DNA of 9,639 bases from Parcubacteria group bacterium GW2011_GWD2_43_10 (GCA_000995845.1 LCEZ01000021.1:1-9639); one strand, 5' to 3'. Positions 1 to 5,891 are shown, counted from the first letter of the stretch. A program made the numbers and translations. Notes: generated from the sequence alone by a model not told the origin.

Positions 1-1
1 A

Positions 2-613
2 TTAGTTAAGCAATTAGACGAGTACATTCCAGAGCCAGTGCGTGATATTGAAAAGCCATTCTTGATGCCAATTGAAGATATTTTCTCCATTGAAGGCCGT
101 GGTACAGTGGTAACTGGCCGTATTGAGCGCGGTATCATCAAGCTAAATGATGAAATTGAAATTGTTGGCTTGAAGGATACTCAGAAAACCGTTATTACTG
201 GTATTGAAATGTTTAATAAGTCCTTAGATGAAGGCCGGGCCGGCGACAATGCAGGATTATTGTTACGCGGTTTGAAAAAAGATGATGTGGAGCGCGGTCA
301 GGTGGTAGCTAAACCAGGTTCGGTTACGCCGCACGCTGAATTTGAAGCTGAAATTTATGTATTGAGCAAAGAAGAGGGCGGCCGTCATACCCCATTCCTT
401 AAGGGCTATAAGCCTCAGTTTTATATCCGCACCACGGACGTAACTGGCGAGGTTGGTTTGCCTGAAGGTGTGGAAATGGTAATGCCAGGCGACAACGTTA
501 AGGTTTCGGTGAAATTAATTTCACCGGTTGCTTTGGAAGAAAAGACCCGTTTCGCTATTCGCGAAGGCGGCCGAACCGTAGCCTCAGGTGTAGTTAGTAA
601 AATCATTAAGTAA
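2..613 (+). CDS. tuf: Elongation factor Tu, C-terminal part (5' end outside window)
   Basis: EF-Tu is the GTPase that carries aminoacyl-tRNA to the ribosomal A site. The open frame runs from base 2, so the gene begins upstream; the GTG at 38 is an internal Val codon (…[14 protein letters not shown]…), not a start. The 203 visible residues hold the end of the G domain, the linker EYIPEP, domain II ([12 protein letters not shown] and the LLRG segment) and domain III (from about [12 protein letters not shown] through [32 protein letters not shown] and the terminal [15 protein letters not shown]). The GTP-binding G1-G4 motifs lie outside the window. The gene ends in AAG TAA, 27 nt before rpsJ, the usual str to S10 junction. 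Very close to the standard bacterial sequence; no sign of damage. Identification is essentially certain. Confidence 0.97.
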   Translation, partial: LVKQLDEYIPEPVRDIEKPFLMPIEDIFSIEGRGTVVTGRIERGIIKLNDEIEIVGLKDTQKTVITGIEMFNKSLDEGRAGDNAGLLLRGLKKDDVERGQVVAKPGSVTPHAEFEAEIYVLSKEEGGRHTPFLKGYKPQFYIRTTDVTGEVGLPEGVEMVMPGDNVKVSVKLISPVALEEKTRFAIREGGRTVASGVVSKIIK

Positions 614-640
614 TAATTTTAGTTTTTGTAAACTGGGCGC

Positions 641-1006
641 ATGACAACATTAAAAACAGAACATAAGGATAAAGCAGTGACAGCCAGGGGCGAGGAAGAG
701 TCTAAGCCTCGTTTGCGCATTCGCATCCGGGCTTATGATCATAAGATTATTGACCAGGCAGTGCGCACCATCTTAGATACAGCCTTGCGTGCTGGCGCCC
801 AAATTATTGGACCGATTCCTTTGCCTACCGAGAAGTCACGCTACACTGTTATTCGTTCCTCATTCATTGATAAAAATTCCCAGGAACAGTATGAAATGAG
901 AGTTCACAAGCGACTATTGGATATCCTGGAACCAAACCCAAAAATCATCGACTCCCTAACAAACTTAAATTTACCTGCGGGTGTTGATGTAGAAATTAAG
1001 ATGTAG
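641..1006 (+). CDS. rpsJ: 30S ribosomal protein S10 (uS10)
   Basis: S10 sits in the head of the 30S subunit; in other bacteria it is also the antitermination factor NusE. The family core starts near residue 24 (RLRIRIRAYDHKIIDQAV), followed by the GPIPLPTEK loop and the conserved tail MRVHKRLLDILEP. At 121 aa it is about 20 residues longer than the usual S10 because of a charged N-terminal extension (residues 1-23, rich in K, E and R). An in-frame stop at 629-631 limits the start to ATG 641 or GTG 677. ATG 641 is preferred, but GTG 677 would give a near-standard length and cannot be excluded. It is the only visible start in the window not preceded by T. It follows tuf closely but is separated from rplC by 350 nt, so it may be transcribed mainly with the str genes. 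Confidence 0.95.
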   Translation: MTTLKTEHKDKAVTARGEEESKPRLRIRIRAYDHKIIDQAVRTILDTALRAGAQIIGPIPLPTEKSRYTVIRSSFIDKNSQEQYEMRVHKRLLDILEPNPKIIDSLTNLNLPAGVDVEIKM

Positions 1007-1103
1007 ATACCAAGTTTTTTCCCTCAGGCCCAACTAGGGTATCGCGTAAGGTCCGCCTTTTAAGGGCCGGAAACCTGCGACCGCTCTAGCTAAGGGCAGC
1101 CGG
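1006..1103 (+). promoter_or_regulatory. Three tandem hairpins just after rpsJ (unknown RNA element)
   Basis: Hairpin A: GATACC (1006-1011, beginning on the last base of the rpsJ stop) pairs perfectly with GGTATC (1038-1043), extended by AGTT (1013-1016) with AACT (1032-1035), closing a 15-nt loop. Hairpin B: GCG (1044-1046) with TGC (1076-1078), GGT (1050-1052) with ACC (1073-1075), CC (1053-1054) with GG (1069-1070), G1055 with C1068, and CCT (1056-1058) with AGG (1063-1065). Hairpin C: CCG (1081-1083) with CGG (1101-1103) and CTC (1084-1086) with GGG (1094-1096, one G-U). The motif TAAGGGC followed by CGGA occurs in both B (1061-1071) and C (1091-1104, with AGC inserted). It could be a processing site, a 3' end or a protein-binding leader. 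No known family is recognised. Confidence 0.4.
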
Positions 1104-1142
1104 AGATTAATCTAACTATTATTACCTACCTCATTAAATTGT

Positions 1143-1208
1143 ATGTTTTCAAAAACCGTTGGCCGGAAGTTTGTGCGCAGTTTTCGTAGGTTAACGGTTT
1201 TTAAATAG
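1143..1208 (+). CDS. Possible 21-residue basic peptide (speculative)
   Basis: ATG at 1143 opens a frame of 21 codons ending in TAG at 1206-1208. The peptide is rich in Lys and Arg (7 of 21, no acidic residue) with regularly placed Phe. Its start is preceded by T (TTGTATG), as are nearly all starts in this window, and no Shine-Dalgarno motif is seen, which is also usual here. The ORF coincides almost exactly with the 1151-1202 hairpin, so translating it would disrupt that hairpin; this is the geometry of a leader peptide. An ORF this short easily arises by chance in 350 nt, and there is no homology argument. Treat it as a hypothesis only. Confidence 0.12.
   Translation: MFSKTVGRKFVRSFRRLTVFK
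1151..1202 (+). terminator. Candidate Rho-independent terminator between rpsJ and rplC
   Basis: AAAAACCGTTGGCC (1151-1164) pairs along all 14 positions with GGTTAACGGTTTTT (1189-1202), with two G-U pairs, around a 24-nt loop. The 3' arm ends in five T, so transcripts leaving rpsJ would show a hairpin followed by a U-run. The A-run on the 5' arm makes it potentially bidirectional. The loop is longer than in typical intrinsic terminators and the U tract is short and followed by AAATAG, so termination may be partial or the hairpin may have another role. It overlaps a possible 21-codon ORF (1143-1208). Confidence 0.4.
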
Positions 1209-1212
1209 TAAT

Positions 1213-1360
1213 TTATGCCCGGTACAACAACTTTGCTACAGTTCGTCCGGACTGAACTAATATTTAACACTATGCTAGTACTAAAATCTTTATTTCAGAC
1301 TCTAATATTATTAAGCTCGCTGTTTAAACAGTCCGAGCAAAGTTAATGTATCGGGTATGG
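1213..1360 (+). promoter_or_regulatory. Long-range helix enclosing the rplC start codon (candidate translational control leader)
   Basis: Bases 1213-1237 can pair antiparallel with 1336-1360: 23 of 25 positions form Watson-Crick or G-U pairs, the only mismatches being A1227/A1346 and C1228/A1345. The pairing includes T1216-A1357, A1215-T1358 and T1214-G1359, so the rplC ATG lies inside the helix. The enclosed 98 nt contain a hairpin at 1240-1258 (AGTTC with GAACT), an AT-rich middle in which 1258-1264 can pair with 1304-1310, and a hairpin at 1315-1338 (GCTCG with CGAGC, CTGT with ACAG, TTAA loop, TC bulge) whose last three bases compete with the long helix. This is seen directly. A role in blocking or gating L3 translation is inferred. 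Confidence 0.5.
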
Positions 1361-1974
1361 CCAAAGTCATTCTCGCCAAAAAAATAGCAATGTCACGTAC
1401 CTTCCAGGAGGATGGCACAGTTGTACCTGTGACTGTGTTGCAGGCTGGGCCGTGTTTGGTTACCCAAGTAAAAGATAAGGCCAAGGATGGCTATCAGGCT
1501 ATTCAAGTTGGATTTGATGAGAATAAACGTCCAGCCACCAAAGCTCGCGCCGGGCACCTTAAACCAGTGGGCAAGAATTTAAGGCACTTGAAAGAATTTA
1601 GGATAGAGAAAGGTGAGTTCAGTGTGGGCCAGGTTTTAGATGTAACGCAATTTGCTCCAGGCGATGTTATTAATGTTACTGGTTGGTCTAAGGGCAAGGG
1701 TTTTCAAGGGGTGGTTAAAAGGCATGGTTTTCACGGGCATCCGTCATCGCACGGTCATAAAGATCAGGCCAGAATGCCTGGGAGTATTGGTGCCGGCGGG
1801 GTGCAGCATGTTCGTAAAGGAATGAGAATGGCTGGCCGGATGGGTGATGCCCAGGTGACTATTAGTAATTTGCGCGTGGTTGAGATTAGGCCTGAAACCA
1901 ATGAGTTAGTAGTTAAGGGGGCAGTACCTGGGGCACGCCACGGTTTGTTGTTAATTAAGAGTGTTGCTGACTAA
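1357..1974 (+). CDS. rplC: 50S ribosomal protein L3 (uL3)
   Basis: L3 is an early assembly protein of the 50S subunit whose long loop reaches towards the peptidyl-transferase centre. The 205 aa match the usual bacterial length of about 210. Recognisable parts are the N-terminal strand with PVTVLQAGPCLVTQVK, DGYQAIQVGF, the FAPGDVINVTGWSKGKGFQG segment, the His-rich loop RHGFHGHPSSHGHKD, PGSIG and MAGRMGD, and VKGAVPGARHG near the end. ATG 1357 gives the expected N-terminus. The usual GKKxGM near the start reads AKKIAM here, and the Gln-containing segment after GSIG, which carries a methylated Gln in E. coli, is replaced by AGGVQH and is one residue shorter. It is the first gene after the 350-nt gap, and its start codon lies in a predicted helix, so it may be the control point for the downstream operon. 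Confidence 0.97.
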   Translation: MAKVILAKKIAMSRTFQEDGTVVPVTVLQAGPCLVTQVKDKAKDGYQAIQVGFDENKRPATKARAGHLKPVGKNLRHLKEFRIEKGEFSVGQVLDVTQFAPGDVINVTGWSKGKGFQGVVKRHGFHGHPSSHGHKDQARMPGSIGAGGVQHVRKGMRMAGRMGDAQVTISNLRVVEIRPETNELVVKGAVPGARHGLLLIKSVAD

Positions 1975-1979
1975 TTTTT

Positions 1980-2615
1980 ATGTCTAAGACCAGTCAAATT
2001 AAAGTACTAAATACCAAGGGCGAAGAAGTGAAAGATTTTGTTGTACCCGCATCTTTATTGGCGCAAAATATTAAGCCTGAGCTAGTACATCAGGTGGTGG
2101 TTGGTTATGCGGCAAATCGTCGCGCCGGCACCGCTCACACTAAAACCAGAGCCGAAGTCTCTGGTGGCGGCAAAAAGCCATGGCGACAAAAAGGCACTGG
2201 GCGAGCCAGACACGGCTCCATTCGTTCACCTCTGTGGGTGGGTGGTGGCGTGGTGTTTGGTCCGCGCAATACAAGGAATTATGAGCAAAGACTACCAACA
2301 CAACTAAAAAACCAAGCTAAAAAAATGGTAATTGCGGATTATGTTAATTCTGGTAAAACCATGGTGGTAGCAGAGTGGCCCGAATCAGCTAAGACCAAAG
2401 AGTTTGCTTTAATGTTTAAAGCTTTAAAAATTTCTGGGCGCCGGACTTTGGTTTTGCTGACCGACAAAGAAAAGTCATTAAGGCGAGCGTTGAATAATTT
2501 ACCGAATGTGGAAGTGATGGCGGTAAAAGAACTAAACGCTTATGACGGTATGCGTTGGCCTCGCTGGTTAGTGTCAGAGGCGGGCGCGGCTGAATTAATC
2601 AAGATGGTTTCCTAA
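1980..2615 (+). CDS. rplD: 50S ribosomal protein L4 (uL4)
   Basis: L4 binds 23S rRNA and helps form the constriction of the nascent-peptide exit tunnel. In E. coli it also represses its own S10 operon. The 211 aa show the conserved tunnel-loop region at residues 50-100: GTAHTKTRAEVSGGGKKPWRQ, KGTGRARHGSIRSPLWVGGG and VVFGPR. The C-terminal globular part (about 110-211) has the expected alternation of ADYVNSGKTMVVAEW, TLVLLTDKE and VMAVKELNAYD. It starts 5 nt after rplC with no Shine-Dalgarno motif, so reinitiation or coupling with L3 is likely. Because L4 is the regulator of this operon in Enterobacteria, it is one candidate ligand for the structured gap upstream of rplC; that is speculation. 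Identification is secure. Confidence 0.97.
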   Translation: MSKTSQIKVLNTKGEEVKDFVVPASLLAQNIKPELVHQVVVGYAANRRAGTAHTKTRAEVSGGGKKPWRQKGTGRARHGSIRSPLWVGGGVVFGPRNTRNYEQRLPTQLKNQAKKMVIADYVNSGKTMVVAEWPESAKTKEFALMFKALKISGRRTLVLLTDKEKSLRRALNNLPNVEVMAVKELNAYDGMRWPRWLVSEAGAAELIKMVS

Positions 2616-2619
2616 ATCT

Positions 2620-2973
2620 ATGGCGTTATTTGCTAAAAAGAAATCAGATCGTAACGCGCCAGTAGGCAAGCCCAAAGCTATTGCTTTTAAATTAAAGTCT
2701 GGAGTGGTGGCTGTGCCAGTGGTTTCAGAAAAAGCTAGTCGTTTGCAGCAACAGGGCCAGTATACCTTTAATATCGTTGGCAATATCAGCAAAGTTGAGA
2801 TTAAGAAAGCAGTTGAATCTGCCTGGGGAGTCAGGGTATTGGGGGTGAACAGTATAGGTTTGCCTGGAAAAATTGTCAGGCGCGGGCGGCAGGTTGGCCA
2901 ACGTAAGGCCCGGCGACATTTAGTGGTGCGTTTAGCCCGGGGCGAATCAATTGATTTGAGCAAGACTTTGTAA
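2620..2973 (+). CDS. rplW: 50S ribosomal protein L23 (uL23)
   Basis: L23 lies at the exit of the peptide tunnel and is the docking site for trigger factor and the signal recognition particle. The core begins near residue 32 with [11 protein letters not shown], followed by [22 protein letters not shown], the [14 protein letters not shown] strand and the loop and final strand [16 protein letters not shown]. The 117 aa exceed the roughly 95-100 aa usual for bacteria because of a Lys-rich N-terminal extension of about 20 residues. ATG 2620 lies 4 nt after rplD. An internal start that would remove the whole extension is not obvious. The acidic patch that contacts trigger factor in E. coli is hard to align by eye here. 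The order L4-L23-L2 is standard. Confidence 0.94.
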   Translation: MALFAKKKSDRNAPVGKPKAIAFKLKSGVVAVPVVSEKASRLQQQGQYTFNIVGNISKVEIKKAVESAWGVRVLGVNSIGLPGKIVRRGRQVGQRKARRHLVVRLARGESIDLSKTL

Positions 2974-2992
2974 ACTGGAATTAATTTTTTTT

Positions 2993-3829
2993 ATGCCATT
3001 TACTTTGTATCAACCAACAACTCCAGGCAGGCGCCATGCCGGCGTGCTACAGCGTGACATTACTAAAAAAGAGCCGGAAAAAAGATTGGTCCGCGGCGCT
3101 AAGTCAAGCGGCGGTCGCAATAACATGGGTAAAATTACCGTTCGGCATCGTGGCGGTGGCGCTAAGCGACTACTCCGATCGGTTGATTTTAAACGAAATA
3201 AATATGACATAGTAGCCACAGTGGTCGCTTTGGAATATGATCCTTCGCGCACTGCTAATTTAGCCTTGTTGCATTACAGTGATGGTGACAAGAGATATAT
3301 GGTGGCACCAGAAGGTTTAAAGGTAGGAGAAAAAATAATGTCATCGCAGAAGCAGATTGAAATTAAAGTCGGCAATCGTTTGCCCCTAAAGTTTGTGCCG
3401 CCAGGTTTGCAAGTGCATGATATTGAATTATCTCCAGGCCAAGGTGGTGTGATGGTACGTTCAGCTGGCGCTTGGGCAATCTTGATGTCCTTTGAAGGGG
3501 GCTTGGCTCGGCTTAAATTACCATCCGGTGAAATTCGCAGTGTAGCGGAAGATTGTTTAGCGACCATTGGTCAGGTGAGCAATGTTGATCACATCAACGT
3601 CCGTTTAGGCAAGGCTGGTCGTCGGCGCCATCTTGGTTTTAAGCCTACGGTAAGAGGTAAGGCGATGAATCCAGTTGATCACCCTCATGGTGGCGGCGAG
3701 GGGCACAACCCAATTGGTTTAAAGCACCCCAAAACACCTTGGGGCAAACCAGCCTTGGGTGTACCCACCAGGTCAGCTAACAAAGCCTCTAATCGTTTTA
3801 TTATTTCTCGCCGACCAAAGCGAACCTAA
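2993..3829 (+). CDS. rplB: 50S ribosomal protein L2 (uL2)
   Basis: L2 is a primary 23S rRNA-binding protein needed for subunit association and peptidyl-transferase activity. The 278 aa compare with about 275 for the family. Visible motifs: KPTTPGRR-like N-terminus ([10 protein letters not shown]), [19 protein letters not shown], the [15 protein letters not shown] strand, the [25 protein letters not shown] stretch (SH3-like domain), and [17 protein letters not shown] at about 226-241, whose histidines include the one matching E. coli His229. The C-terminus [12 protein letters not shown] then a basic tail is typical. The start ATG 2993 follows an eight-T run with no Shine-Dalgarno motif, 19 nt after rplW. 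Nothing appears missing. Confidence 0.98.
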   Translation: MPFTLYQPTTPGRRHAGVLQRDITKKEPEKRLVRGAKSSGGRNNMGKITVRHRGGGAKRLLRSVDFKRNKYDIVATVVALEYDPSRTANLALLHYSDGDKRYMVAPEGLKVGEKIMSSQKQIEIKVGNRLPLKFVPPGLQVHDIELSPGQGGVMVRSAGAWAILMSFEGGLARLKLPSGEIRSVAEDCLATIGQVSNVDHINVRLGKAGRRRHLGFKPTVRGKAMNPVDHPHGGGEGHNPIGLKHPKTPWGKPALGVPTRSANKASNRFIISRRPKRT

Positions 3830-3835
3830 AATTAT

Positions 3836-4177
3836 ATGTCACGAAGTTTAAAAAAAGGACCATTTGTTGATGCTAAACTGTTGAAAAAACTGGCTGCCCT
3901 CAAGCCAGGAGATAAGACCGTGATTAAAACTTGGTCGCGTGATTCGGTGATCACACCGGAAATGGTTGGCTTTACTATTGCTGTTCATAATGGCAGAAAA
4001 CATTTACCGATTTTTATTATTGAAGATATGGTCGGGCATCGTTTAGGAGAGTTTGCTCCCACCCGAAAGTTTACAGGTCACGGCGGTAAGATGGCCCGGG
4101 AGCAAGCGGCTGCGGCCGCCGCTGCGGCAGCGGCAGCACCAGCAGTTGCACCCGCGACCGCACCGGCTAAGAAATAA
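3836..4177 (+). CDS. rpsS: 30S ribosomal protein S19 (uS19) with Ala-rich tail
   Basis: S19 sits in the 30S head, binds 16S rRNA together with S13 and touches the 50S subunit. Residues 1-88 are a standard S19: [41 protein letters not shown], and [19 protein letters not shown]. The family normally ends about there (E. coli 92 aa). Here it continues to 113 aa with a low-complexity tail: 11 consecutive Ala (residues 91-101), then alternating Pro/Ala and two Lys. The tail DNA (4106-4174) is markedly more GC-rich than its surroundings and uses mixed Ala codons, so it is not a simple trinucleotide slippage product. The reading frame is continuous and rplV follows after 7 nt. Core identification is certain; the purpose of the tail is unknown. 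Confidence 0.96.
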   Translation: MSRSLKKGPFVDAKLLKKLAALKPGDKTVIKTWSRDSVITPEMVGFTIAVHNGRKHLPIFIIEDMVGHRLGEFAPTRKFTGHGGKMAREQAAAAAAAAAAAPAVAPATAPAKK

Positions 4178-4184
4178 TAGTAAT

Positions 4185-4553
4185 ATGGAATTTAAGGCTA
4201 AAATTATGAATCTCCGCGCTTCGCCCCGTAAGTTAAAATTGGTGGCTGATTTGGTGCGCGGTAAGAAATTAGCCGAAGCCCTGCAGCAACTGGACGCAAG
4301 TTTGCTGGCTTTGGCTCAGCCAGTGGTTAAACTCTTGCGTTCAGCTGAAGCTAATGCTAAGAACAATCATAAATTCGGTGAGGGTGTTTTGTGGGTTTCT
4401 AAAATTGAAGTTGGTCAAGGGCCGGTTTTAAAGCGCTGGCGTCCGGCGGCCCGCGGTTCAGCTCATCCAATTAGGCGACCCATGGCCCATCTTAAACTGG
4501 AGTTAAGTGATATTAATCCTAAGTCAAAAACTAAGGTTGCTACTAAGAAGTAA
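4185..4553 (+). CDS. rplV: 50S ribosomal protein L22 (uL22)
   Basis: L22 lines the exit tunnel with a long beta-hairpin beside L4. ATG 4185 gives 122 aa. The frame is open further upstream to 4053, but that would overlap rpsS and add a nonsensical Pro/Arg/Gln-rich stretch, so the later ATG is chosen; it is preceded by T like its neighbours and lies 7 nt after the rpsS stop. The core motifs are the helix ASPRKLKLVADLVRGKKLAEAL (residues 12-33), the SAEANAKNNH segment, and the tunnel hairpin GPVLKRWRPAARGSAHPIRR near 77-97, followed by the final strand HLKLELSD and a Lys-rich tail of about 12 residues. Another in-frame ATG at 4206 would shorten it by 7 residues and is less likely. Confidence 0.96.
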   Translation: MEFKAKIMNLRASPRKLKLVADLVRGKKLAEALQQLDASLLALAQPVVKLLRSAEANAKNNHKFGEGVLWVSKIEVGQGPVLKRWRPAARGSAHPIRRPMAHLKLELSDINPKSKTKVATKK

Positions 4554-4558
4554 AATAT

Positions 4559-5248
4559 ATGGGACAGAAAGTACATCCTAGAATCTTCCGCATCGGCATA
4601 ATCTATACCTGGAAATCACGTTGGTTTTCCGCCCGGGGTTATCGTGAACAGTTGGCTGTTGATGTTAAATTACGACGTTGGCTCAAGAAAAAATTAAAAG
4701 GGGCCTCGGTGGCGGGTATTGAAATTGAACGCGGTCCGTCCAGCCTGACCGTAAATATTCTCACCGCCAAACCTGGGGTGGTGATTGGTCGCGGCGGGGC
4801 TCAAGTGGAGGAGCTTAAGAAAGAAATTAAGCAAAAGTTTCTTAAATCAACTGATTCTTTGCAATTAAATATTCAAGAAGTGACTAGCCCGACCTTATCA
4901 GCTGAGATCGTGGCGGAAAATATGGTGATGGAGCTGGAAAAGCGCATGCCTTTTCGGCGAGTGATGAAGCAGGCGATTGATCAATCAATGAAAGCTGGGG
5001 CTTTGGGTGTGAAGGTGGAAGTTGGCGGCCGTTTGAATGGTGCTGAAATCGCCCGTACAGAAAAATTGATTGTCGGTAAAGTACCTTTGCATACCTTGCG
5101 AGCTGATGTGGATTATTCTCGGTCAGCTGCCCAGACTACTTATGGCGTTATTGGTGTGAAAGTTTGGATTAATAAAGGTGAGGTTCTGGCGCCGGCAGAA
5201 CCTAATATCATGGGTAATAATCAACCAGCTAAATCTAGAAAGAGATAA
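4559..5248 (+). CDS. rpsC: 30S ribosomal protein S3 (uS3)
   Basis: S3 is in the 30S head at the mRNA entry tunnel, where with S4 and S5 it contributes to unwinding mRNA. The 229 aa match the family (about 210-235). The N-terminus GQKVHPRIFRIGI is diagnostic (most bacteria have GQKVxPxGxRLGI). The type 2 KH domain carries GVVIGRGG, with the GRGG loop at residues 77-80. The C-terminal S3 domain contains MPFRRVMKQAIDQSMKAGALG, the VEVGGRLNGAEIARTE motif and the GVIGVKVWINKGE strand near 200. It starts 5 nt after rplV. The last 20 residues are a loose tail ending in KSRKR. Confident assignment with no anomaly. Confidence 0.98.
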   Translation: MGQKVHPRIFRIGIIYTWKSRWFSARGYREQLAVDVKLRRWLKKKLKGASVAGIEIERGPSSLTVNILTAKPGVVIGRGGAQVEELKKEIKQKFLKSTDSLQLNIQEVTSPTLSAEIVAENMVMELEKRMPFRRVMKQAIDQSMKAGALGVKVEVGGRLNGAEIARTEKLIVGKVPLHTLRADVDYSRSAAQTTYGVIGVKVWINKGEVLAPAEPNIMGNNQPAKSRKR

Positions 5249-5250
5249 TT

Positions 5251-5667
5251 ATGTTGATACCTAGGAAAGTCAAATATCGCAAAAGCCACCGCGGCGATCA
5301 AATCAAAGGGTCAGCTAGTCGCAAGATTAACTTGGATTTTGGCGATTATGGTTTGCGTGCCCTGCAAGCTGGCTGGGTTACCTCTCGGCAGATTGAATCC
5401 GCTCGGCGGGCGATTACTGGTAATTTGCAGCGCAAAGGTAAGCTGTGGATTCGCATCTTCCCAGATAAATCAGTAACAGTTAAAGGCAATGAAATTCGTA
5501 TGGGCGGCGGCAAGGGAGCGGTGGATCATTATGTGGCGCCAATTAGGCCGGGTACGATAATGTTTGAGATTGACGGTGTTAATGCTGAACAAGCGCGTGT
5601 GGCCTTGAAGTTGGCGGCTTATAAATTGCCAGTTAAGACCGCTATTGTTAGCAAGACAGCAGAATAA
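5251..5667 (+). CDS. rplP: 50S ribosomal protein L16 (uL16)
   Basis: L16 supports the A-site tRNA elbow and is a late assembly protein of the 50S subunit. The 138 aa are the normal length. Diagnostic segments are PRKVKYRKSHRG (residues 4-15), the FGDYGLRALQAGWVTSRQIE stretch (30-49), ARRAITGNLQRKGKLWIRIFPD, and MGGGKGAVDHYVAPIRPGTIMFEI (84-107). Arg83 aligns with E. coli Arg81, which is hydroxylated there; whether that happens here cannot be told. The start lies only 2 nt after the rpsC stop, with the purine-rich AGAAAGAGA of the rpsC end just upstream, which may help initiation or coupling. Confident. Confidence 0.97.
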   Translation: MLIPRKVKYRKSHRGDQIKGSASRKINLDFGDYGLRALQAGWVTSRQIESARRAITGNLQRKGKLWIRIFPDKSVTVKGNEIRMGGGKGAVDHYVAPIRPGTIMFEIDGVNAEQARVALKLAAYKLPVKTAIVSKTAE

Positions 5668-5678
5668 ATGTAAATTAT

Positions 5679-5882
5679 ATGAAGATTAAAATGACCGAAA
5701 TTCGTACCAAGGAAAAGCCCGAGCTAGATCGTATCCTCAAGGATACTCGGGAAGAATTGCGGCAGTTAAAAACTAAAGCCGGCGCTCAGGATTTGAAAAA
5801 TGTTCGTGCTATTCGCAAGTTGCGTTTGGTGGTAGCCAGAGTTAACACTCATATGAGCGAACTTAAAACGAAGTTAAGTTAA
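5679..5882 (+). CDS. rpmC: 50S ribosomal protein L29 (uL29)
   Basis: L29 is a small two-helix protein beside L23 at the tunnel exit. The 67 aa fit the family (60-75). The sequence shows the two-helix hairpin: a first helix rich in Glu and Lys up to LKDTREELRQLKTKAGAQDLKN, then VRAIRKLRLVVARVNTHMSE, corresponding to the family signature in which Lys/Arg-rich IRxxRRxIARIxT precedes the C-terminus. Its place between rplP and rpsQ is invariant. A second in-frame Met at codon 5 (ATG 5691) is an alternative start, but ATG 5679 is preceded by T as in the rest of the operon. No Shine-Dalgarno motif is visible. Confidence 0.93.
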   Translation: MKIKMTEIRTKEKPELDRILKDTREELRQLKTKAGAQDLKNVRAIRKLRLVVARVNTHMSELKTKLS

Positions 5883-5891
5883 TTAAATTTT

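Larger units (their letters stand above)
1007..1356 (+). other. 350-nt non-coding gap between rpsJ and rplC with dense inverted repeats
   Basis: This is the only stretch over 300 bases without a conventional gene. No ribosomal protein, tRNA or rRNA segment is recognised. By eye it holds successive complementary segments: 1006-1011 with 1038-1043; 1044-1055 with 1068-1078 (interrupted); 1081-1086 with 1094-1103 (interrupted); 1151-1164 with 1189-1202; 1213-1237 with 1336-1360; and small hairpins at 1240-1258 and 1315-1338. The 5' third is GC-rich and the 1259-1314 stretch is AT-rich. The position, directly before rplC, suggests a terminator and/or a leader for the rest of the operon. That is inference; no promoter with convincing -35 and -10 boxes was found. 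Confidence 0.7.

Noticed and set aside
1233..1311. Sigma-70 promoter for rplC (TTGCTA 1233-1238 with TAATAT 1258-1263, or TAAAAT 1282-1287)
   Set aside because: The spacing is 19 nt for the first pair, and no -35 box was found for the others; the region is AT-rich so partial matches are expected. A promoter probably exists near here but cannot be placed.
1040..1356. Group I intron or other self-splicing element in the rpsJ-rplC gap
   Set aside because: A short stretch at 1297-1333 (CAGACTC then ACAGTCC) recalls a group I P7 pairing, but the P3, P4-P6 and guanosine-binding core could not be built, and the gap does not interrupt a gene.
1006..1360. Small mobile element (MITE) inserted between rpsJ and rplC
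   Set aside because: The inverted repeats do not bound the whole gap, no target-site duplication is visible, and the long helix extends into the rplC coding start, which fits regulation better than insertion.
2101..2307. Open frame of 68 codons inside rplD
   Set aside because: It is an alternative-frame shadow of the L4 gene with no family resemblance.
4053..4184. Upstream in-frame extension of rplV from ATG 4053
   Set aside because: It lies inside rpsS in another frame and encodes a Pro/Arg/Gln-rich shadow of the Ala-rich S19 tail; L22 starts normally at 4185.
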